Assembly (NCBI RefSeq): GCF_016808095.1
Contig: NC_068974.1
Coordinates: forward strand, 22,676,825-22,740,824
Direction: 5' to 3'
Origin: Vigna angularis
Taxonomy: Eukaryota; Streptophyta; Magnoliopsida; Fabales; Fabaceae
Length of the DNA stretch: 64,000 nt
The first letter of the stretch is position 1, and each line of letters begins with the position of its first letter. Positions 20,637 through 32,020 of the stretch are shown here, in pieces. The notes beneath the pieces are model-generated. The model saw nothing but the letters and a program-made list of their open reading frames with translations. It had not been told where the DNA came from and searched no databases. Position numbers and translations under genes: made by a program.

Positions 20637-22997
20637 TTGAGTAATTGCTGATTATTACTTATTGGTTTGCAGCAGAATTTCAAGCCATTATTATGTATAA
20701 TTGAGTCAGCTATTATGAGATCTTATCAGGAACAATTTTTTTCGTTTCAAAATGAAGCAAAATTCAAATCAAAGACTTTCTGTCATCCCTTTTATGGTCT
20801 GGTATTGTATAAGCTTGAGCAGATGTAATTTCATAGGAGTTTGATGGTATTTCATCATTACTTCTAACAATTTAGACTAAAATTGTACTTTTTTTTAATC
20901 TTTTTGTTTTAAATTTAGATGTTTTACTACTCCTTTTTAAAAAAAAATAGTCATCTCCTACTATTTTATTATTTTAAAATTTAAATTTAAATTTTTTTAT
21001 TCTTCGTAGGTTTATTCATTGCTTTTACATTTTCAGTTAATTAAATTACATCCTGATGGCACCTCAAAATGAGTATATTAATTGTGAGATTCAGTTCGTC
21101 CAAAATAATCAAAATTAGAGAATTTTCCAAACTATCATTTAGCTATTAAACCTTTATATACTTTTAACCAATTAAGGTCATAGTTATTTATTATCTTTTT
21201 ATGTAAGTCTTATAGAAGTGAATACTTTAATTTATCATATATATAGTCGGCTATGATATAAAGAAGTGTAAAATTACTTTACAATATCAGCATATAACAT
21301 GTTTTTTATTCTTATTAAAGTGATATTCCTTTTATAAACTTGTTTAGGTCAACCAAATACTCAATTTGTGTTGGACTAACCATATGAAGCTATGAAAATA
21401 TTTTGGACCACTAAGCCGTGTTTGGTTGGGTTTTGTACACATAGCATGCGTATATAACTGCATGGTACTTTTCTATTATTTTGTCATGAATGGTTCTTCC
21501 AAAACAAACTTGTCACAACTTAGAGTTTTGAATTACTCCGTACATTTTTATGTTGCAGGCATTGCATATGCCTAAAGCTATTAGCCACAAAAAGTGATAG
21601 TGTTTTCTCTGCTTCTATTTTTCTAGCTCAATGCATTGAACAAGAAAATCTTTTTCTATAAACTAGAAAGATTCGAGAGCGATACGACTTAACTAAATGA
21701 AAATATAATATTATTTTTTATTCAAATAATAAAATAATATATTTATGTGATATTTTTATTTTTGTTTAAAATAAAATATAATTATAAATTATAAATATTA
21801 TATATAATTAGTTATGAACTAAAAAATTCTTCGAGTGATGCAACACACTTAAAGGAAACTATAATATTATTTTTAATTCAAATAAAACCCTCTACACTCG
21901 TCCTAATTTGAGTCTGATGGTAAACAATCGTCTTAATTTGAGCCTACTAGTAAACAATGTAGACCTTCTTTTTCCTTTTCATTGGTGCATTGAAATAATA
22001 TAAAATTCAGTGCATAACATTTAGTTGCCATAAAAATTGGTATGTTTTGTTTGATTTTACCAATTCCTAATTATTCGACATAATAAACCTTTTTATGATA
22101 TTTATTAGAAATGATAGAAAAAATTATTAAATATTTTTTCAAAAATAATTAATTAGAAAATATTAACTATTATTTAAAATTATTTTATAAATTTATGTAT
22201 TTTATTTAAATTTATAAAATTAAAATTATTCTCAAATCAATTTGTTTATTTAAACTTATATTTTGTGATGTGATTTATTTAAGATTACATTTTAGAGACT
22301 AATTTTATTTATACTTTCTTTTATAAAATTTTATTTAAATGTATATTTAAAATAAAAATTTAAATTTATAAAAAAAAACACATACACACAAAATTTACAA
22401 ATGTTTCTAACTAGTTACGTATAACAAGTAACAAATAAGAAATAATGAGACTAATAACATATAAACTTTTAGACAAAATGTAACAAATATATATCAATCA
22501 CAATATTGACAATAGAAGAACACAATATGAAAAATTTGCCTCATTTTCATTTTCGTGAATGTATCCACACAGATATATTTCTTATTATTCCAAATATGAG
22601 TTAATTATTTATTAAAAAAAATATATCAAAATTAACATATAATAATTATTAAAAATTAAATATAAAAAACATTTTCATTTTTCTAATATCAAATAACAAA
22701 AAAGAAAGTATAATAACTTATAAATATCAAGTCATAATATCAAATAACAATTGAATAAAATTAAATAATTATAAAACACAAGTAAAAATATCAAATGAAT
22801 TACATGAAAGCATTTACATGAAAACACGCAGAGCAAAAATGTGGGTACTAGACGAAAGCATTTATTTTAATAATAATTTTTATATGTGAACTCACTAGTG
22901 CAGAATTGATCTTTAACGTCACTCCATAGACGTCCGTTCACCAAAACCCCAACGTAAATAATTGACCGGTGGCATAAATGTAAATAATTGAGTGTGG

Positions 22998-23635
22998 AGA
23001 CGTCCGTCCTGGAGAGGGTCGGACGTCTATAATATAGTAGACGTCCAGCCCCTCTAACGGACGTTCAAAAGGCTGACGGGAGAGTTGAAGATTCAGCCTT
23101 TTGAACGTCCGTCCTGAAGGGGGCCGGACGTCTATATATAGTAAACGTCCGGCCCCCTCAAGGACGGACGTTCAAAAGACTGACGGGTTCAACTACCCTG
23201 TCAGCCTCTTGAACGTCCGGCCTAGAGGGGGACGGACGTGTACTATATATAGACGTCCGGCCTCCTCTAGGACGAACGTTCAAAAGGCGGAATCAATCAA
23301 CTCGTCAACTCCACCAGTCAGCCTTTTGAACGTCCGTCCTGGAGGGGGACGGACGTTTATATATAGTAGACGTCTGTCCCCCTCCAGGACGGACGTTCAA
23401 AAGGCTGAAGCAATCAACTCTTCAACTTCACCAGTCAGCCTTTTGAACGTCCGTCCTGGAGGGGGACAGACGTCTATATATAGTACACGTCCGTCCCCCT
23501 CTAGGACGGGCGTTCAAGAGGCTGACGGGTTCAACTACCCTGTCAGCCTCTTGAACGTCCATTATGGAGGGGGCCGGACGTCTACTATATTATAGACGTC
23601 CGGCCCCCGCCACAACGGACGTTCAAAAGACGTTT
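22998..23635. repeat. six tandem hairpins in CACTA element
   Basis: Each unit of about 108-117 bp reads TTTTGAACGTCCGTCC, a G-run, GGACGTC, a TATATATA-type loop, then the complement. Spacers such as GCTGACGGG...CCTGTCAGC are themselves inverted repeats. Confidence 0.92.
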
Positions 23636-24037
23636 AAAATAAGGACATACACACCAAAACGCGAACCCGCGAGGAGTTATGCGAACCCGTGAGAGTTCCC
23701 TCTGCGCCTTGCATTTCCAGGTTGGTTTTTATCTGTTTTGGACCATTTAATCTTACTTTTATTCCGATTAAATTGTTCAGTGATGAAATATCTTTCATTT
23801 GGACCGATTAAAAATTGTTTTCGGTGCATTTTGGTGCAGTTTGTTGCGTGTTCTTGGGCGGCATTTTTTGGCCTACGTTTTAGGTCGTTTACTCCTCCAT
23901 CTCCCTCCATTTTCATTTCGAATCTGCTCTTCAGACGTGTTGCAGTGCACAAACAAACGTCCAAACCCCATAATCCTAAATAACCCGTTTAATAAAGCCC
24001 TTTCTGCAGTAATGTATAGATGTCCGAGAGGTTCACA

Positions 24038-24165
24038 ACGGACGTCTATATAGACGTCCGGCTTGACACAGCGGACGTCTATATAGACGTCCGACCTGAC
24101 ACAACGGACGTCTATATAGACGTCCGGCCTGACACAACGGACGTCTACATAGACGTCACCCACAA
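24038..24165. repeat. four tandem palindromic repeats (GACGTC)
   Basis: A 35-bp unit of the type GGACGTCTATATAGACGTCC followed by GGCCTGACACAAC is repeated about four times next to the right terminus. They are probably subterminal transposase-binding repeats. Confidence 0.85.
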
Positions 24166-24238
24166 AGACGTCGGTGGAACGTCGGACGTCAAAAAGCCCA
24201 AAGAACGGACGTCTAAAGCCCTTTCTGCACTAGTGACT

Positions 24239-25769
24239 ATAAGAACCTATCTAGAGTATTAGAATTGATAGTCACATGTAATAAAATAATGAGATCGAAT
24301 ATTTTATTATAAAGTAATCTTATTATATAAATAAAATTTTCTAAACTCGTCTCATTATCTAAAATATTGTCTATCTTTCTAAAACTCGTTCTCTTCGTTT
24401 CCTCTTACTTCTATCTATAATTTCTTACTCCTAAATAATCTATTCGACAATTAGGAGGTGTCTAGGTGATCCTTGCGACAAGGGTTACCTTTTCAATCGA
24501 TCAATTTGTTGAGTTGAGCAAGTAAGTTACATTCCCATTTTCTTAGTTTTTCCCTAAATTTGTAATCATGCAAAGAATCAGTTTTTGCATGTGAGGAGAG
24601 TTTCTCTTTCTTGATTCTTAGCTCTATTTAGGTTCTAAGGGTTGTTTTCCATCACCAATCGGGGATTTGTAGGTTCTTCTAGAGTTTCTTTGCGTTGTAA
24701 GCAACAATCAAGGAATTTTATAGTTGTGCAGATTTCATTGAGGTAATTGAAGCTAGAGTTTGCTTTAATTGGTAATTAATTGCATATGTTGATGAGTCTA
24801 GAAGTATTGAGCTGTTTGAACTAAAATTTTGTTTTAGGATAAATGTATCATATTCAATTTGACTACTTTGGAGTGTGAGATGATGAACTGTGATTATGAA
24901 TTGTATGGAATGATGTTTGATTTGTTATTGAATGTATAGCCTTGTTTTGAGCTAGTATTGAGGAAATGAATTAGTGAAAACTTGAATTGGGAGTTAGGTG
25001 CTCAAATGGTCAGTTGGGATAGTCTTGGTAAGTCATTTGGGACTTGTTAGAGCCCTTAAGTTGATTGAAACTGTGCCTAAAATGGTATAATTTGATTTGA
25101 ATTCATAAGTTGAGGTTTGATAGATTTTGAAGTTAAACTTTGTTAGTAAACACTTTAAAATGAGTTTAGGATGGTTTAGACATAGTTGTTCAAGCTTAAT
25201 TAGGTATATAACACAATCTAGGAGGATTAGAAGTTGGGAAAATATTTCAATTTGGTCAAGTTTAGGGTATGTTGCAAATTTTGTAGTTTGGTCAAGTTTA
25301 GAAGTATGGCATATTGTTTCTGGTCTCGCCTAGCGATTAAGAACATCGAGCGAGAGGATCGAGGGTCTGGACCACTGTCTGTGGATTAGCCTAGCGAATT
25401 GGGTCGTTGGGCGAGTGATTAGGGGGTGTTGACCACTGTCTATGGATTCACCTAGCGAGTTGGGTCGTTGGACGAGTGATTGGGAGGTCTGGACTACTGT
25501 TTCTAGTCTCACCTAGCGAGTTGGGTCGCTAAGCAAGAGGGTTAAGGGTTTGGACCTTTGTCATTGGTCTCGCCTAGCGAGCTGGGTCTCTAGGCGAGAA
25601 GTTTGAAGTTTGGGAACACTATCTGTGTATTCGAACAGTGAGCTAGGTCGCTAAGCGAGAGAATCCAATAGTTGCTCAACGAGACTGGTCACTGAGCAAC
25701 TGGTCTAGGTTAATTTTACTTTTTCTTTCTTTGTTAGTGATTGATTAGAGTTATACTTTGTTTACTTGT
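24239..25769 (+). other. probable upstream part of gypsy 5' LTR
   Basis: No gene is seen. It runs without a break into the recognised LTR part. It contains a repeat cluster at 25326-25690 and a possible LTR start TGTAATAAAAT near 24271, but no matching second LTR copy survives here to fix the boundary. Confidence 0.4.
25326..25690 (+). repeat. about 61-bp tandem repeats in gypsy LTR
   Basis: Six diverged units share CCTAGCGAGTTGGGTCGCT and a following GGCGAG, starting near 25327, 25389, 25449, 25509, 25572 and 25630. CCTAGCG and CGCTAGG within a unit are complementary. Confidence 0.8.
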
Positions 25770-26521
25770 GGATGAGGTATGATTAAGTATGAGTGTATAT
25801 GATTATAAAAGTTAGGTATTGAGATTCCAAGTGAAAGTATGTGGTTTCAAAGTTATGAAAGTGAATTCCAAAGTGGAATCTCTTGGTGAGGTTCAAGTAT
25901 GTTTAGTCTTGGGGGTTATCCTGAACTCTAATGGTCTTTCATTCTCAAGTAGAGAGGATTGAGACATGTGGTGAAGAGTAGTAGGAGGTCTTAGTGTTGG
26001 GGGCTTATAATTTGCTCCAAGGCATGGAACAGACTAACCTTGTGGTGTGGTAGGGTGAAACCCGTTGGGAATGAATTTGCAAAACAGTATAGGCCACCAC
26101 AAGTGCACAACTCGCCATAACTTGGCAATTATTCTAAGTCTGGACAGTCAAATCTAAGTCATAACATGTTTAGGATGTTTGAAGTTAGTTAGTTTTTATG
26201 TATGATTGACGATGCTTAGTATGATATATCAATGTATGAATCTTTTTATATCTAGCTTACCCTTTTATTTGTACTTGTGTTTGTATGTGGCTATGTTCTT
26301 TGGTTGGCTATGATCATCCTGTGGGTGTGAGCAGAGGGAGATGAGGTTTCAGTGGAGCAGGCTCTTGATGGAGGAGATGTTGCAATTTAGATTTATTTAA
26401 GTAAATAGTTGTTTCTGGATAACTGTAAGTTTCTACTTTATATTCTAGTATACAACTGTTCTATCATATTAGATTTGTGATAACTATTATATAGTTAAAT
26501 CCTATATTTTGGGATGTTACA
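25770..26521 (+). mobile_element. gypsy 5' LTR, 3' part
   Basis: It matches 7067-7835 over most of its length, and its last 290 bp match 31207-31501. It ends GGGATGTTACA at 26521. Immediately after comes TTTTTGTATCAGAGCAG (26523-26539), a slightly mutated initiator-Met primer-binding site, which fixes the LTR end and orientation. Confidence 0.88.
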
Positions 26522-26668
26522 TTTTTTGTATCAGAGCAGTTTTTTCCTAAAGAATCCTATAGGTTATGAGTGTGTTATGCTTGTGTTGTGAACTCATAGT
26601 TATGTTTAGTTGGTATCCTTGTTTCTTTGAGTTGGACTGATGGTTTTTCTCTCTGTGTAAGTAGAATA

Positions 26669-27760
26669 TGGCACCAAGGCCTCCTCCTCCCCCCCTCCCC
26701 CGCACACACGAATCCTGATGCACCAGATTTGATGTGGATGATGGAAGTTGTGTTGGATGCAATGCAGCAACATAACGTTAAAATATTGTGGCTTTACAGC
26801 AATTGGTAGCTGCTAGGGTGTCAATTGAGACAACCTAGAGATAGTTTGTGAAGCTCATGACTAGTGGTAGGATTACAGCTGGAGCTGATAACTAATGGTA
26901 GGACCGCTAAGTTAAATGGTAAGTGTAGTCCTGATGAAGCAGATTAGTGGTTCCGTGATATGGAGCAGATCTATAATGCCAAGAGATGTTCATATGAGAA
27001 CAGGTTGGCCTTCATAGAGTACTTACTATCTAGGAAGCTAGTCATTGGTGGAGCAGCATGAGATCATTTTTAGAGGGTAGTGGTACTCAGATTTCTTGGG
27101 AACTATTCAAGAAGAAGTCTTATACTAAATACTTCCCAGATAGTGTGTGGTTTGGAAAGGAGGTTGAGTTTCTCCAGCTGGTTCAAGAAAGTATGTTGGT
27201 TTCAGAATATGCAGACCGTTTTAAACACTTTATCCGTTTTCATACATTGTCGATGGATGAGGAATGACAATGTAAGAAATTTGAAAATGGCTTGAGGGGT
27301 GATGTTAAGTTGTTGGTGGTTGGTCTTTGTATCCAGGAATTTCTTGTGTTGGTGGAAAGAGAAAAGGTTTTGGAGAAGACTAAGAGAGAAGTTGAAAGTC
27401 AACAGAGTCAACCACTGAGGGTTGTAGGACCAACTGTGTTTAGGGACAATTTCAGTTCCAGGAAGACACCATATTCTAGGCCTTCTTCTTTTGGGTCTAG
27501 GGGTTCTTCCTCACAACCGTTTGTACAACCAAGTTAATCTAGTTTATCTGGAGGTGGGAGATGTTATGTTTGTGGAGCACCACACTCTCAGATATCTTGT
27601 CCACAATGGTTGGGTTCAAGAGGTGCATCATCTGTAGAAGAAAGGGCCACTATGTTAGAGATTGTCCTACGGTCAGAAGGACAGATCCACAGACACATCA
27701 GGCTGAGAGATTTCAGTCGAGAGGCGGTGCTAGACCTCAGGTGTCAGGTTGTGTTTATGC
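26669..27760 (+). pseudogene. gypsy (Tekay/Del-like) gag with frameshifts and stops
   Basis: It starts with MAPRPPPPP at 26669 and breaks soon after. Capsid text follows in shifting frames: WFRDMEQIYNAKRCSYENR (about 26950-27010), GSGTQISWELFKKKSYTKYF (27080-27140), FLQLVQESMLVSEYADRFKH, GLRGDVKLLVVGLC. A Gln/Ser/Pro-rich linker comes next. Two zinc-knuckle-like motifs follow: CYVCGAPHSQISC (27567-27605) and CIICRRKGHYVRDC (about 27627-27668). Stops occur at about 26719, 27052, 27067 and 27265, with frame changes between. This is typical chromovirus gag and is non-functional. Confidence 0.9.
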
Positions 27761-29678
27761 TTCCACTAGGTCGGAGGCAGCTAGTTCAGGTAACCTCATT
27801 ATTGGTTGTTGTTTGTTATTTGGAAAACCTTGTTGTGTGTTGCTTGACTCGAGGGAAACACATTCTTTTATACCAGAGGCTTGTGTTGAAAAGATGGGGT
27901 TGTCAATAGGAGAACTACAGTTTGATCTGGTGGTATCTACACCAGCTTCTGGTTTGGTCAGGATATCTACGGTGTGTGATAAATGTCCAGTAGTGGTGGA
28001 AGGGCGTCAGTTCAGAGTTAACCTTATCTGCTTACCTCTGTAAAGGCTAGAGGTGATCTTAGGGGTGAATTGACTATCTGTCAATCGCATTCTCATAGAC
28101 TGCGGTGAGAAGAAGTTGTTGTTTCATGAGGAAGAAGTATCAGTATTGTTGTCTTCGGGTCAGGTGTGGCAAGAGTTGAATGGAGTTTCTTGTTGTTTTC
28201 TGGTTTTGACACACATGGAAGTGGAACAGTGTGGCCAGAGTTTGGATCACTCTCTTGTGAGTGATTTTCTCGATGTGTATCCTAAGGAAGTGCCATGGTT
28301 GCCTCCTTAGAGGGTGGTTGAGTTTTCTATTGATTTGGTGCCAAATGTAGGGCCAATGTCAATAGCTTCTTATAGGATGGCTCCAGCTGAGTTGACAAAG
28401 CTAAAGAAGTATATTGAAGAGTTGTTGGAGAAGGAGTTTATACGGCCAAGTGTCCAACCGTGGGTTGCGTCGGTGTCGCTTGTTAAGAAGAAGGATGGTA
28501 GCTCTAGGCTGTGTGGATTACAAGCAGTTGAACAAGTTAACCATCAAGAACAAGTATACTTTACCAAGAATTAATGACTTGATGGATCAGCTACATGGAG
28601 CTACGGTGTTCTCCAAGATTCATCTCAGGTCAGGCAATCATCAGATTCTGGTTAAGGCAGGTGATGTTCAAAAGACAGCCTTCAGGTCCAAATATGGTCA
28701 CTGTGAGTATGTGGTTATGCCTTTTGGTGTGACTAACGCTCCATCCATATTCATGGACTACATGAACAGAATCTTCAAGCTGTTCTCAGATAAGTTTGTT
28801 GTAGTCTTCATAGACAACATACTTATTTATTCCAAGACTCGAGAAGAGCATGTTGGTCATCTTAGGACAATGCTTGGGGTGTTGAGGGAGAAGAAGTTGT
28901 ATTCCAAGCAGTCCAAGTGCGAGTTTTGGATGGAGGAAGTGCAATTCCTAGGGAATGTGATCTAAACTGGTGGTATCTTTGTGGATCCAACAAAGGTGCA
29001 AGCAGTGCTTCAGTGGAGAGACCCAAGTATGCTATTGAGATCAGGAGCTTTGTGGGTTTGGCAAGTTATTATCGCAGGTTCATTGAAGGATTCTCTAAGA
29101 TAGTGGCGTCGTTGATTTAGTTGACAAGGAAAGATCATCCATATCATCCTTTTGCTTGGACGGACAAGTGTGAGTCTAGCTTTCAAGAGCTAAAGCAAAG
29201 GTTGATCAGTGCTCCTATGTTGGTGATCCCTGACACAAGTAAACCTTTTGAGGTTTTCTGTGACGCTTCTTATCAAGTACTAGTTTGTGTGTTAATGCAG
29301 GAGAGAAAAGTGGTTGCTTATGCTTTAAGGCAACTGATGGTTCATGAGAAGAACTATCCTACTTATGATTTGGAGTTAGCAGCAGTCGTGTTTGCCTTGA
29401 AGATTTGGAGGCACTATCTTTATGGTGCACAATTCCAAGTGTTCAGTGATCATAAGAGCTTGAAGTATCTCTTCAATCAGAAGGAGTTGAACATGAGGTA
29501 GAGGAGGTTGATAGAGTTTTTAAAGGATTATGAGTTTGATATACTCTACCATCCTAGGAAGGCGAATGTGGTAGCAGATGCACTAAGTAGGAAGACGGTG
29601 CATGTATCTACATTGATGGTCAAGAAGTTGGAGCTGGTGGAGAGTTTTAGAGATTTGAGGCGGTAGGTGGAGTTGGAG
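27761..29678 (+). pseudogene. gypsy pol remnant: protease, RT, RNase H; integrase lost
   Basis: The protease motif reads DSRETHSF, so the usual Gly of the DSG triad is Arg. RT spans about 28314-28965: [35 protein letters not shown] and FIDNILIYS, where the second catalytic Asp is Asn. RNase H/tether text follows: [43 protein letters not shown] (stop at 29499), [16 protein letters not shown]. Frameshifts lie at about 28510 and 28965. No integrase or chromodomain follows: pol ends near 29678 and joins LTR sequence directly. Confidence 0.92.
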
Positions 29679-29698
29679 TCAATGTATGAATCTTTTTA

Positions 29699-31196
29699 GG
29701 CTTAATTGCTTACTTGGTCCCTATGTTAAGTCATGTTTTTCAGTTTAGTACCCGGTTTTAAAAGTGTATACATTGAGTTCTAAAGTTGCAAAAATTGTAT
29801 GAATGAAGTCCCTTCCGTTAAATTGATATAAACAGAGTTAACTCCTCAGTTACGTGGATATAAAATCTGATCTTTTTCTTCTCTTACTTGTTCTTTCTGC
29901 AACTTCCCAGCTTTTCCTCTTTCTATAATAATGAATTTCATGATGTATAACATCTTTTTTTATTTTTCTCTTTCTCTCACCCTAGGTTTTCTTTTTCTCT
30001 TTCTTTTGTCGATGGAGAAAGTTCTGGTGGCCACTATAGTGACCAACGAGGGCTACGATGATGACCCACTTCGCCGGAGACGCCTCTAGCGGGGCATAAA
30101 TTGGCACAACGGTTGGTTCACTAAAGGCAAAGTTTGCGCGAGAGAAGGAAGGACAAGTGGGTGTTGGACGTCGACGTTAGGGCCTTCAGTGTTGGTCGGC
30201 GTCTCCACCGGTGATTGGGCGGCAGCGGCTCTAGGTGGCAGCAAGGAGGTGCGGCCGTGACCTCTATCGCTCCTTATTAGCATTGTGGAAGTTGAATAAC
30301 AGAGAAATGAAGAAACCTTAGGTTTCTAAGCTGATTTTGGCGTGGACGAAGAAGATTGTTGATTTCGTTATTATTTTATTTTTATGTTTTTTTCTTTACT
30401 TTTATATTTGTTTGATATGGTATTTGTTTGATTATTAGATTTTTCCAGTGTGGATGTAATGTATGATAATTCTATCCCTATTTTGTGTTTTATTTTTATT
30501 TATTGAGTTTAGATTGGTCGTTACAGCTTTTTTCTTTTTTCTTGTTTTTAGTTTTTATTTTTATTTTCATTCCACTTGAACTTATTCTATATATCACTTG
30601 CACCATCTTTCCGTTTTTCCTTTTGTTTATTAGATCATTTAACTTGAGTACTTTTATTCTTTTTTTTGTTTTGATTTTTATTTCTTTTGATTTTTTTCTT
30701 TTTTTTTCTCTTTCTATATTATAATAATAATTATTATTATATTATTATTTTTATTAATAATATTATTATATTATTATTATAATTATTATTATATTATTCT
30801 TAATATTATTATTATATCACTATTATTATTATATTATTATATTACAGTAAAATGTTTATTCACTTTCTGTTGAGAAGAAAAAATGTCTATTCACTTTGCA
30901 AAATAGTATATTCAGTGTCTATTCACTTTGCAAAATAGTACATTCACTTTATGATTTTAATTGATGTTAAGACGAATAGTAGAGAGAGAGAGAAAAGATG
31001 GCAGGAAGAGCAATGGAGAGAAAGAGAAAAAGTGCAGCCACGTTTATGTGAAATTAACGTTGTTCCTATTAACTTAACGTATGAGACTTCATTTATACAA
31101 TTTTGAAAACTTTGAGAGTCAATGTATGCACTTTTAAAATCGGGTACTAAACTAAAAAAACCCACTTAACATGGGGACCAAGTAAGCTATTAAGCC
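29699..31196. mobile_element. Mutator-like element with 10-bp target duplication
   Basis: Long inverted termini start GGCTTAAT(T/A)GCTTACTTGGT and stay alignable for about 150 bp. Flanks AATCTTTTTA (29689-29698 and 31197-31206) are identical and match the unoccupied site in the 5' LTR at 26239-26248. The interior has a GC-richer block (about 30010-30290) unlike its surroundings, possibly a captured fragment I cannot identify, and a 120-bp AT-only tract (30720-30842). No transposase is seen. Confidence 0.9.
30720..30842. repeat. (TAA/TTA)n low-complexity tract
   Basis: About 120 bp of mixed AAT and ATT triplets that can fold back on itself. Confidence 0.9.
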
Positions 31197-31574
31197 AATC
31201 TTTTTATATCTAGCTTACCCTTTTATTTGTACTTGTGTTTGTATGTGGCTATGTTCTTTGGTTGGCTATGAGATCCTCTGGGTACTGGAGCAAGCTCTTG
31301 ATGGAGGTGATGTTGCTATTTAGATTTCTTTATGTCAGGTTTGTAAATAGTTTGTTTAAACCATTGTATATAAAGTTTTAAATTTATAGTTGTTTTTGTA
31401 TAACTGTAAGTTTCTACTTATATTCTAGTATACAACTGTTATATCATATTAGATTTGTGATAACTATTTTATAGTTAAATGCTATATTTTGGGATGTTAC
31501 ATGAACAAGAGAGAGATCAGGGTCCAATAACACTACAAAGAGACATGTGGGAGAGCATAGAATTCTATGTTCTT

Positions 31575-32020
31575 ATCCAAAGATAAATTTGAAAAATAAT
31601 TATGAATTTAAAAGTAAAATTTGTATTGTTTTAAAATTTATAAATAAAAATGAGTAAATTTAAAAGTGAAGTTTGTGAATAATTTGATTAATACAATAGA
31701 TAAAAAAAAAGTTTTAATAGATAGAAAAAAATATATTACAAAATTGCGCATATTATTTGAAGTAATATAAAATAATTTTTAGATTAGTTGACATTAATTA
31801 TTAAAGAAGAATAGTTTTGAAAAAACAAATTAATAATTGTAACAAATATAGAACACATTGTATTTGGCATAAAAGTAAATGTTAAATATTTAACATTGTA
31901 AATATTATTTTAATTTTTCGTTAATAATAATAGTAAAATTCATCTCATTATTATTATTAATAATGATTATAAGTATTACATGTGAGTGTATATATTTCAT
32001 CAAATAATAATTGATTGAAA
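31575..32020 (-). repeat. AT-rich repeat family, reverse copy
   Basis: Its reverse complement aligns with 46841-47272 and 47275-47672, sharing TAATACTTATAATCATTATT, AAATATTTAACATTTA, ATACCAAATACA and ATTTTATATTACTT in the same order. It has no coding pattern and no terminal repeats; class unknown. Confidence 0.75.

Larger units (their letters stand above)
19701..22889. other. AT-rich intergenic sequence, no gene
   Basis: I find no coding pattern. Noted items: a foldback at 20324-20454, a long (AT)n run at 20587-20632, and a partial direct repeat around GAGCGATACGACTTAACTAA and GAGTGATGCAACACACTTAA (about 21676 and 21834), both followed by ATAATATTATTTTT. Confidence 0.6.
22893..24235. mobile_element. 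non-autonomous CACTA element with hairpin array (copy D)
   Basis: The terminal repeat CACTAGTGCAGAA begins at 22893 and its complement TTCTGCACTAGTG ends at 24235. ACT flanks both sides (22890-22892, 24236-24238), a standard 3-bp CACTA duplication. The interior has six tandem hairpin units (22998-23635), a unique block (23640-24000) and four 35-bp palindromic repeats (24038-24165). The unique block resembles 54640-54850 of the transposase-bearing element C (CACCGATTAAATT, GGCTTATGGTG-like context), suggesting derivation from the same family. No transposase is present. Confidence 0.9.
29679..31501 (+). mobile_element. gypsy 3' LTR remnant, split by Mutator-like element
   Basis: 29679-29698 and 31207-31501 together match the last part of the 5' LTR (26229-26521), ending GGGATGTTACA at 31501. 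The first part of this LTR and the pol 3' end are deleted. 31321-31385 has a segment (AGTTTGTTTAAACCATTG) absent from the 5' copy. Confidence 0.88.

Noticed and set aside
23677..24262. Overlapping frames on both strands across the palindromic repeats near the end of element D
   Set aside because: They arise because palindromic repeats read similarly on both strands; the translations are simple repeats of DVYIDVR and lack any domain.
27202..27411. Minus-strand frames over the gypsy gag
   Set aside because: The plus-strand gag text is clear here; these are antisense shadows.
30485..30724. Frame encoding a Phe/Leu-rich, membrane-like peptide
   Set aside because: It lies in a T-rich tract inside a Mutator-like element; hydrophobicity follows from TTT/CTT codons.
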